Source: Thamnidium elegans (Eukaryota; Mucoromycota; Mucoromycetes; Mucorales; Mucoraceae). Taken from it: a stretch of DNA of 64,000 bases. Positions within the stretch are counted from its first letter, which is position 1. The number at the start of each line of letters is the position of its first letter. A program made the translations under genes and the position numbers. Positions 56,381 through 64,000 of the stretch are shown piece after piece. The notes beneath the pieces are model-generated. The model ran no database searches. It was given only the letters and a program-made list of their open reading frames with translations, and was not told the DNA's origin. The stretch lies in assembly GCA_025201345.1 (NCBI GenBank), contig JAIXMG010000016.1:558001-622000 (forward strand). The letters run 5' to 3'.

Positions 56381-56455
56381 CTTCGTAATTATATAACTAA
56401 ATTCTTTCCGCCATTTTTTTTTTTTCCCTTTTATTTATTTATTTTATATATAACT

Positions 56456-56875
56456 ATGGCAACAGTAGCATCATCATCATCTTCAAAAGGAACATTCCCG
56501 TTTTCGCATGGAACATTAAAATTTGACGAATATATTTCAAATATATCATGCTATTATTCTTCGCCAACTGTAATAGATGATTGTAATAATACCACCAAAT
56601 CAACCACATTTCGAACTAACACACTGTTTGCTAATGATCCAGAGTTGTATATGGGAGATGACTGTGATACCCACTATGAGAGTATGTTGATGAATTCAGA
56701 ATTAATTAACCTATTGAACACTGATTTCGACGGCTTTTCTAAAACCAACCAAGACTTGAACGTAAACGTCTTTGCAAAACATAAAGCACAAAAGAGATTG
56801 GAGATGCTACTAGCTCATGTTAACACTACCTTTTTAAACCCAAGCAACCATAAAGGAAAAGGAAAAGAAAAATAG
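56456..56875 (+). CDS. Unrecognised 139-residue protein
   Basis: Single exon from ATG 56456 to TAG 56873-56875. Polar and mildly acidic: MATVASSSSSKGTFPFSHGT start, Cys and Tyr in the middle (CYYSSPTVIDDC, DDCDTHYESM), then a Leu/Asn-rich helix (SELINLLNTDF), a basic helix (KHKAQKRLEMLLAHV) and a Lys-rich end. No signal peptide, membrane helix or named domain. A TATA-like box and a T-rich leader before the ATG support a real gene. The arrangement of short linear-motif-like pieces suggests a disordered regulatory protein, which is inference. Confidence 0.55.
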   Translation: MATVASSSSSKGTFPFSHGTLKFDEYISNISCYYSSPTVIDDCNNTTKSTTFRTNTLFANDPELYMGDDCDTHYESMLMNSELINLLNTDFDGFSKTNQDLNVNVFAKHKAQKRLEMLLAHVNTTFLNPSNHKGKGKEK

Positions 56876-57080
56876 TGGATGTATATATACATTTTTATAC
56901 TGTTTTTTGTTTTGTTTTGTATATAGTCTCTCTTTTTTTTAAAAAAAAATAAATAAATATCCCCCGCCCAATTTTCTTTGCCGCATAAAAAAAAATACAC
57001 ACACTTCGCTATTTTAACTTTATTAACAGACCAATGATACAGACAAATAATAAACATACCCTTTTTTTTTTTTTTCTTAT

Positions 57081-58248
57081 TTAGACTAGAGTTAATACAG
57101 AAAGAGTAATAAACAAGCAAAGAAAGGTTTCCGAAATACCAATATAAGAAAGTGTCGAAGAAATACTTGCAGAACCATCACTATCTAGTGCCAAATAATT
57201 CCCTGACACCGTATCATTGTTTTTCAAAGTTCTAACAATTTCTAAAAGAAGGCATGATTAAAAAATAATAATAATAAAAAACAAATAGTTATATACTTTC
57301 TATGTTGCATGTAGTATTCACATTAATACATTTGGGGGTAGATAACAAGGTGTCAGACGAATTAAAAAAAAAGGTCATGTTTTTAATATTTAAATATGCG
57401 TTTTCTTTAGCGGGTCCTTGACTGAAATTTTGATTTCCATCTGTCCAATGATTAAACATGACTCTACTGGGTTGAGCAAGTACGTTGGTTGTTATACGGT
57501 ATTGTTCGATACTATCGATATAAAACACAGTTAGATCAGGATACCAATCAAATCGATATTCATGATAATCCTATATGTGTGTTATTCCTTATTTAGTTTT
57601 ATATATATTATAAATAAATAATAATAAAAAAAAAAACTTTACTTGCGAAGGATCAAAATCAAAAATATAATTTCCATGAGTTAAACTTGACGCTTTTCCA
57701 TTTTCAGTTATACCAGGATGGGTTGCAAAATAAGCTTGGGACGGTTTGACAGCACTTACAATTTCAATATCTATTTCACCTTCAGGATGATACACAAACA
57801 TGCCTGTTACGGTCCCTTCTACGTTGGTGGTACGCATATTACTACGAAAGGACCCGTACAAAAAATCTTGTCTTGTGGTACCAATACCACCGCAAATGAT
57901 TCTTTGATTCTCATTATTCACAAAGGGTTCTAACCCATCCACAGTGATAGCAATCTCTAACGATTCATCAGTAATCATAACATTTTGTTTACGAAACACT
58001 CTTGAATAAGAATCATTGAATTTAGCAGCAATCTCATAATTGGAAAAAAATAAATCCTTGTGTGAGTACAGGTTTTGATTTCCAATAGCAAAATTTTGTC
58101 TTTCTTCAAAATCCATGTACCACATTTCGCTCCAGAATGAGCCTGTGGATGACTCTCGGTATCCACAATCACAATTGGATGCTATAGATGCGTTGGTGGA
58201 GTTTACTAGCACAAGTATTCCTATCACTGTTATTATACAAAGTCCCAT
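57081..58248 (-). CDS. GH16-family secreted, probably GPI-anchored glycosidase/transglycosylase
   Basis: Starts MGLCIITVIGILVLVNSTNA, a signal peptide. A Cys-containing segment (NCDCGYRESS) and FWSEMWYMDF follow. The catalytic signature is EGEIDIEIVSA (ExDxE: nucleophile and acid/base of GH16). DYHEYRFDWYPDLTVFYID, MFNHWTDGNQNFSQGPAKEN and NIKNMTFFFNSS complete the beta-jelly-roll. The last exon ends in a hydrophobic helix (FLCLFITLSVLTLV) after Ser-rich residues, fitting a GPI signal. Three exons, about 340 residues. GH16 enzymes cut or transfer beta-glucans or related wall polymers; the substrate here is unknown. Several NxS/T sites suggest glycosylation. Confidence 0.88.
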
Positions 58249-58584
58249 AATTTTTTTGTTGAATAAAAAAAAAAAAGTTCCCTTCGGAAAAAAGTGCTAC
58301 AAATCATTTTATAGTTTATTTATTTTTGTATCTGGCTTTCAACCGCCCCTTAAACTTTTATCGCGTTTTTATACTGTGAGGGTATTGTTTCCCCAATGCA
58401 TAATGTTTGTCATTAAAAAGAAAACTTAATACTGAAAAAGTCAAGTGACGACAACAACAAAGCTGAGAGTTGTTCTCTAAATGACATGCGTGTAAATTTT
58501 TTCTTTTCTTTTCTTTTCTTTTTTTCTTTTTACATATTCCGGGGCTTTTTTTTTTCTCTTGGTTCTTTTTAAATTGTGAAAGAG
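58249..58584. promoter_or_regulatory. Divergent GH16 / PA-RING promoter region
   Basis: 336 bp between two start codons with a repeated TTTTC tract (about 58500-58530). No specific site recognised. Confidence 0.3.
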
Positions 58585-59727
58585 ATGTATATTGTATGGA
58601 GATTACTACTCATGTCTAGTTTAGTTGGTTGGGTTACTGCCCATATCATATTAATGGTAACAGTTTTTATATATATAAAAGAAAACTCAATAATTAAAAA
58701 CAATACCCTTTCTTTTCTTTTTTTTTTTAAAAAAAAAAAAGAGTAATAATGATACGCATATTGACAAGGCAGCAGCGTTCGGACCATCACTTACAAAAGA
58801 AGGTGTTATTGGTAATATGTTTCCGCCGCCCAAAGAAAGCAAACAAGGTTGTAACCCAATTGAAGCAGCACCTTGCGAAAACTGGATTGCTATAATAGAA
58901 CGCGGAGGTTGTTCGTTTGTAGATAAGGTTCGAACCCTTCAAACTAGCGGCGCTAAAGCAGTTATTATAGGAGATAGACATTATAATGGTTGGATCACCA
59001 TGTACGCTACAGGTAAAAAGGAAAATAATTTTGTTTAGCAAATCAAATAATTATTTATATTAAAAAGGTGATTCATCGGATATTACTATTCCAAGCGTTT
59101 ACGTTGCGCAATATCAATTTTTATCATTATTACAACATTTGAATGGAAAACCTGTATCAATCAAAATTACAGAAAATGAACTTTTTTCATGGTAATATAT
59201 ATATAAATATATACATGTATATCTCTTTTAACTTTTTCTTCTTTTTTTTTTAAAAAAAAAACTAATAATGTTATATTTTAGGTCTTGGTCTGATTTACTT
59301 ATTTTCTTTTCGGTTCTATTACCCTCCAGTATCTTGTACGCAGTTTATTTAACATGGAGAGTGCGTCAACAACATATTCAAAAGAGAGAACTGGCTCCTA
59401 GTGATGTTGTCAAACGTTTACCAATCCATTCATTTCATCGCGAAAAAGATATACCCATTGATGAATGCATTATTTGTTTAGAAGAGTATCAGGAAGGTGA
59501 TAAAATACGAACTTTACCATGTAAACATGAATTTCATAGTGCCTGTGTTGATCTTTGGCTTATCACCAGAAAAAAGTTTGTAAGTATATATATATATATA
59601 TATACATATTTCTGTAAAATAAATAGTACAGCTAAATGTTTATATATCATAGTGTCCAATTTGTAAATATGATATATGTAAAAGAAAATATCAAGCAACT
59701 GAAAATACTCCATTATTATTAGTGTAG
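58585..59727 (+). CDS. PA-TM-RING E3 ubiquitin ligase (RNF13/RNF167-like)
   Basis: Membrane ubiquitin ligase of endosomes/vacuoles. Exon 1 encodes a signal peptide (LLLMSSLVGWVTAHIILM). The protease-associated domain has CENWIAIIERGGCSFVDKVR, LQTSGAKAVIIGDRH and ITIPSVYVAQYQ. One membrane helix follows (DLLIFFSVLLPSSILYAVYL), then RLPIHSFHRE and a RING-H2: CIICLEEYQEGDKIRTLPCK, HEFHSACVDLW, and CPICK after an intron that splits the RING. The tail is short and ends PLLLV. Five exons, about 285 residues, a normal size for the family. Ends 59 bp from the convergent SDS3-like gene. Confidence 0.92.
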
Positions 59728-59785
59728 TCAAATTATATGTATAATAAATAAATAAATAAAAAAAAAAAGAGAGAGGAATTGAATA

Positions 59786-61369
59786 TTATCGTCTAGTTTG
59801 AGTAAAGGCGCCGGGTCTTCTTGGTGGAAGTCCACCCTATTATTAACGCATATTTAGTATATAAAGCTTTTTTTTTTACACGTCTTTCTTTACCTTCATA
59901 TTCATAAATTCAGTTTCTAATTCTTCTTCTTCAGCAGTAGTAGAAGCAGCATGAATATTATGCGGCGTAGATTGTCGATCTAGAATTTTTTTTTAAAAAA
60001 AAGTAAGTTTTTATATTATAAGCGCATACAATAAATGGGTGTACTTTACTATGTCTTCTTCTTTCTTGACGTGATGGTGATGCACTACTATGTCTATCAA
60101 AATTAGTTCTTTTACGTAAACTTCGCTTATTATTCACTTTGGAGTATGCATCATGGAACAGCTCTTTTACGTCGAATTCACCATCATCTTTATCATCTTT
60201 AATTTGTTTCTTTTTATCTTCAATAGATTGTAACACCATATCATGTAAATTATGTCTTTCATTCTAAATCAAGCATATTTTAGTTTTCTCTTTCCTAATA
60301 TTTTATATATATATATATATTATTTACCTCGTATTCATCTTGTAATACCGCTTTTTCTTGATCGTACTGATACTTTGTTAATGACAACTCATAATCCTTA
60401 TAATACTCTGCATATTCAACTGTCCGTTCGCGACTTAATTCAATGTCCGTCATTGTTTCTTTGAAAGCCGAGTGCGTCCCTTTAAAAAAAAAATGTATTA
60501 GGGGGGACGAGTCTTCTGAATTAAACTTTTTTTTTCTTTTTTTTTTTTACCTTGTTGAATTGATTGAATTTCTTCTTGTAAAGATTGTAACTTTTCTCGA
60601 TAAATTCTATTAGAAGGAATATTAAAGTGACGGTACTAAAGAAGGATAGAAAAAAAAACGTACTCGTCGCACTGTTCCCAAAACTCACTGTCCATCCATG
60701 TCATTAAATCATTGAATTCCCGTATCCGACGCAATATTTTATTCTCATTCAATTCTATTGGTTCTTCTAGAATAATAAAAAAAAAGTGTAAATACACACA
60801 TATCACATTTTAAACCCTCTTGATTTTTTTTTTAAAAAAAAAAGAAAAAAAGATGACGTGTGTAAATTACCTTGCCAACTGTTATAATGCGGTTGATATG
60901 GAGGATCTTCATAAACATACTCATCACGCTGAGAAGTTTGTGCAACCAAGATATTTGCAGTATTAGGGGTAGGAAATTGGATTGGCTGATAGGAGGGAGG
61001 TTGCCAGTTATTGTTATATGGATCGATGGGATTATAATTTCCGTTATTGTTCTGTGCAGGTAATGGTTGTAATGGTCTATAGTGAGTATTATTGTCAAAA
61101 GGTGGATAGTACTCTCTTGCAGGTGCAGAATTATACATGTATGGAAGTGGAGGAGGTAACATAGGAGTTGAACTATTGGTTGTTGTAGGAGAAGGGTGTC
61201 GCGTATAATAAGGAAAATGTTCATTACTTTGACTAGTAGTGGTGGATGGTGTTGGGTATGATTTTGTCAATTGACTTGGTTGTGATGATGCTTGCGACAT
61301 GTTTGTATTATTAGGGTGTATTGAATCTGCACCTGCCTGTGCGACAATAAAACCAAACTGAGGCAACAT
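59786..61369 (-). CDS. Sds3-like subunit of the Sin3 histone deacetylase complex
   Basis: Starts MLPQFGFIVAQAGADSIHPN at 61369, followed by about 150 Pro/Gln/Asn/Tyr-rich disordered residues. Later exons encode a helical block (RIYREKLQSLQEEIQSIQQ, GTHSAFKETMTDIELSRERT, YQYDQEKAVLQDEYENERH, QSIEDKKKQIKDD) with the long coiled-coil pattern of the Sds3/BRMS1 family, then RSLRKRTNFDR and a charged tail ending GGLPPRRPGAFTQTRR. About seven exons, roughly 400 residues. Sds3 stabilises Sin3-Rpd3L, a repressive deacetylase. The call rests on the coiled-coil region; a different coiled-coil protein cannot be fully excluded. A 43-nt A run lies just upstream of the start. Confidence 0.75.
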
Positions 61370-61387
61370 TTTATTTTATTTTCTAAC

Positions 61388-61433
<46 letters not shown>

Positions 61434-61716
61434 AAGAAAAGTTATCTGACTTCTCCAAAGTGGAGGGTTTTTTCATTTATTCCCATTTTTTTTTAATAAG
61501 CGCTTTTTTTTTTTTACTGGTATTGTTTTAAAAGTTACCTTGTAAACATATACATATAAACAATAGCAACAAAACGGGCTTAAAGAAAACCTTGCAAAGT
61601 TCTTCTTTTTTATGTGTAAATCACTTTTGAGCAACTTTTTTTTTTAACTGTATATTAAATAAATTATGAATTGCAAGCTTTAAAAAATATGATTTTTTTT
61701 ATTTATCGTTACACAA

Positions 61717-62524
61717 TTAACTTTCTTCTGAACCTGTAGCAGAATAAATATGCTTTCCTCTTTGTTGATAAGTTGTCATACCTTTACCACTACCTACAAC
61801 ACCGACTACGAAAAAAAAAATGAATACATTATGATTATTATCGCTATAATAGCGCTTTACCTTTGCCTTCAGGGTTATCAGGTGTCTTGAATATACTCTT
61901 CTTATTAATAACAGGTACAATCTTCTTCTTTTTACTACTTGATCCAGTAGCAAAATTTAACCAAGCATTCTTTTTATTTTCGAATTCAACGGCCTTCTTC
62001 TTTTTAGGTACGACAGGAGCACTTGGATCCTTTGCAGAGACAGGTGTTTCCTTCTTCTTCTTTTTAGGGCCCTCTACATTTTCAAAAATACCTACACGTT
62101 TTTTATCAACAATTGGTTTAATATCTTCTGCTTTTACAAACTCGGATTCAGAGTATCCTTTGAATTTAATTGAGAATACTTGATCGGCTCCACCGATAGC
62201 TGTAATGATTGCTCTATAGAATTGTCCATCTCCGGACCAACGTGCCATCACTTCTTGATCAACTGAAAACTCATGGCTCTTTAAAGCGGTTGTGGTTACG
62301 TTTGTATTACTATTATTGTTACTGCTGGGTGCAGGTTGTGTCTTTCTTTTGTTGTTGTTGACAGTTTCTTCATGTGTGATGGCATTAGCTGCTTCAAACA
62401 TGTTGATTAATTCTTTTAAATCACTCTGTAATTTTTTTAACTCTTCATTTTCTGCATCGCTTTCTAACGCAAGTTCAACTTGTTCTAATTGAAACTTGTA
62501 TGATTCGATTTCTTCTGCACTCAT
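61717..62524 (-). CDS. SPF30/SMNDC1-like Tudor splicing factor
   Basis: Two exons (62524 to about 61864, then about 61806-61717). Starts MSAEEIESYKFQLEQVELAL, a helical region typical of SPF30. The Tudor domain is DQEVMARWSGDGQFYRAIIT, FSIKFKGYSESEFVKAEDIK, with aromatic-cage-like Trp/Tyr/Phe positions, as used to bind symmetric dimethylarginine on Sm proteins. The C-terminal part is Lys-rich with KNAWLNFATGSSSKKKK and ends GKHIYSATGSEES; an N-A-W-x-x-F motif like this is seen in SMNDC1. About 245 residues, near the human size. Divergent from the F-box gene, 155 bp apart. Confidence 0.9.
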
Positions 62525-62639
62525 TGCTTCTAATAATAAAAAAGAGAAAAAAAAAGATATGAAAAAAAAAAGACTAAAAAAAATGCCATCTTTTACAGTT
62601 AAACAACAGTCCCATTTTAATTGAAAACGACGTAAATCA

Positions 62640-62678
<39 letters not shown>

Positions 62679-62679
62679 T

Positions 62680-64000
62680 ATGGATACTTTACCTGTTGAA
62701 GTACTAAGGGTAGTGGGATCCTACCTCAATCAAGTAAATCAAAAGTCATGTACACTGGTATGTCAATCATGGTACAAAATATTTCAACCGTTGGTGTTTC
62801 AAAAAGCAGTTCTTACCTCATCGACGCAACTACTGTTATTTATGCAACAAAACCCCACCTTAAAAAGTCTGACACAATCACTTCATTTTAACGTACCATT
62901 AACTGACGAAACCCTACTTGAGTTTGCAATCACCTGTCCTCGTATACACACACTTACTTTATTCGTCAACCTGCTAAACAACCTTTCGATCCCTAAAACA
63001 GTCTCTGTCATTAACACGTACTGGGCAAGGACACTGATCAAGATTCGAATGGATGAACTCTTGCTACCACAAGTACTACCTTTACTCTGTCATCAGTTAC
63101 AAGATGTCACGGGAAGTTGGGGTAGTTTATTAGATACCGATCGTTCCTTGATCGCTATGCCAAAACTTTTAATACTCGATGTCGATAACGATGATGAATA
63201 CGAATTGACAATACCCGTACTAGATCAAATGAGAGTAGCTTACCCCAGTTTAAAAAAGTTAACTGCTTCTTATTTTAATTTAAAACGAGAGGATCATACA
63301 CCGCTTGTTCCTTTCCCGCTGGTGCGATCGTTTCATCTTTTAAACAGTAATGATCTTGATTGTGGGTTACGGCACATTATGAACATGTTTAGAGATTTAA
63401 AAGAGTATTCGGTTATTCGATCGTATGTTAGTGATACCAGTACAGAGGACAGAAATAAACTGTTCAAGGACTTGGCTTTAGTTCATCCTCGTATCCACGA
63501 CTTAAAACTTGATCTGTTTACTGATCTTACGCTCTATTCTTGCTTTACGCGCATTACTTCGTTGCAGTTGGAGGCGATCCCTGAGGAGGATATTATTAGC
63601 CATCGTGTATCAGTTGATTTGATTAAATTGGTGTCTAGGTTACCCGGTTTAAAACATTTTAAATTGTACGGCATCGTTCACTTGGAATCCAATGAGCCTT
63701 TAAACCATTACTTGCTCAACACATATCAATCGGGTTGTACTTTAACCGATCAATTAGAAGATGATGAAGAAGAAGAAGAACGAGAAGACGAAAACGATTT
63801 ATTTGAAATATCAACGGACGATATACACTACAGCAGACGAGAACTGTACAAAAATATACTAGTAAATAAAATATTACCCAAGACACCTATATGGAACATC
63901 CAACCTAATCTGTCAACATACAACAACGACCCCTCATCAGCCACTAATGTTATATCCAAACTTGTTTCATTAAATATTGAAATGGCAACACTTCGAAACC
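62680..64000 (+). CDS. F-box / leucine-rich protein, partial (cut by right edge)
   Basis: Open for 440 codons from the ATG at 62680 to the edge with no stop. The N-terminus, MDTLPVEVLRVVGSYLNQVN then SCTLVCQSWYKIFQPL, is an F-box (LPxEVLxxVxxYL...CxxVCxxWxxxxxPxL). The remainder has irregular Leu-rich units (CPRIHTLTLFVNLL, YPSLKKLTASYF, LPGLKHFKLYG) and an Asp/Glu stretch (DDEEEEEREDEND). F-box proteins hold substrates for SCF ubiquitin ligases. Large F-box/LRR families are usual in Mucoromycota. A T34 run lies immediately before TATATATGG at the start. Confidence 0.85.
   Translation, partial: MDTLPVEVLRVVGSYLNQVNQKSCTLVCQSWYKIFQPLVFQKAVLTSSTQLLLFMQQNPTLKSLTQSLHFNVPLTDETLLEFAITCPRIHTLTLFVNLLNNLSIPKTVSVINTYWARTLIKIRMDELLLPQVLPLLCHQLQDVTGSWGSLLDTDRSLIAMPKLLILDVDNDDEYELTIPVLDQMRVAYPSLKKLTASYFNLKREDHTPLVPFPLVRSFHLLNSNDLDCGLRHIMNMFRDLKEYSVIRSYVSDTSTEDRNKLFKDLALVHPRIHDLKLDLFTDLTLYSCFTRITSLQLEAIPEEDIISHRVSVDLIKLVSRLPGLKHFKLYGIVHLESNEPLNHYLLNTYQSGCTLTDQLEDDEEEEEREDENDLFEISTDDIHYSRRELYKNILVNKILPKTPIWNIQPNLSTYNNDPSSATNVISKLVSLNIEMATLRN

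Larger units (their letters stand above)
55127..56455. other. Spacer between the tRNA and the acidic-protein gene
   Basis: Begins with a cluster of ACGTG motifs (listed separately), then AT-rich sequence with no gene. Near 56025-56110 there is a GC-richer patch (GTGAGGCATAATCGTCCGTG onward) without coding support. Confidence 0.4.

Noticed and set aside
1..64000. CRISPR arrays, bacterial operons, riboswitches, Shine-Dalgarno sites
   Set aside because: This is eukaryotic nuclear DNA with spliced genes; no regular spacer-repeat arrays or polycistronic layout were seen.

Overview
The window is AT-rich, intron-containing nuclear DNA from a fungus. The best guess is Mucoromycota, probably Mucorales. 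This is an inference from gene content (HIT zinc-finger protein, NatB subunit, Yak1, CSC1/TMEM63 channel, Nop58, Utp22, Snf4, dynein intermediate chain, nibrin, JMJD6, Mus81, Sds3, SPF30, profilin) and from gene structure: short GT-AG introns of about 50-100 nt, TACTAAC-like branch sites, and very frequent A/T homopolymers in introns and spacers. JMJD6 and nibrin homologues fit an early-diverging fungus better than a yeast. I recognise about thirty gene loci, one tRNA and several decayed or doubtful loci. Coordinates of spliced genes are whole spans from start codon to stop codon, with introns inferred by eye.

Layout: 1-265, edge of a gene running off the left side (minus). 1.8-3.7 kb, divergent ZNHIT3-like and NAA20 genes. 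3.7-4.9 kb, two unrecognised genes. 5.2-7.8 kb, YAK1-type kinase. 8.4-12.5 kb, CSC1/TMEM63-type channel. 12.5-15.2 kb, spacer with an integrase-like remnant. 15.2-21.2 kb, divergent NOP58 and UTP22, both ribosome-biogenesis genes sharing a 365-bp promoter region with an internal direct repeat. 21.4-33.2 kb, an accessory island: one intact and two broken copies of an unrecognised SP-rich protein family, a broken C2H2 zinc-finger gene, a long imperfect hairpin, a fucosyltransferase-like enzyme, a peroxiredoxin and the AMPK gamma subunit SNF4.

33.2-45.0 kb: a candidate tiny mitochondrial protein, dynein intermediate chain, nibrin (NBS1), JMJD6, ribosomal protein uL24 (RPL26) and a methyltransferase. 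45.0-48.5 kb: 3 kb of gene-poor DNA. 48.5-64.0 kb: profilin, a sugar nucleotidyltransferase, MUS81 with unusual repeats, a G-patch protein, tRNA-Glu(CTC) beside a palindromic E-box cluster, an unrecognised acidic protein, a GH16 wall enzyme, a PA-TM-RING ubiquitin ligase, SDS3-like, SPF30-like and an F-box protein cut by the right edge.

The genes do not form one pathway. Functional themes are ribosome biogenesis (NOP58, UTP22, RPL26, ZNHIT3-like), double-strand-break repair (nibrin with Mre11- and ATM-binding tails; MUS81 with an SQ/TQ cluster), nutrient signalling (YAK1, SNF4) and cell wall or glycan synthesis (GH16, fucosyltransferase-like). The most unusual material is the three-copy SP-rich family in different stages of decay, two sets of internal repeats in MUS81, the NOP58/UTP22 promoter repeats, and two highly expressed gene types (profilin, RPL26) whose last intron sits directly before the stop codon.
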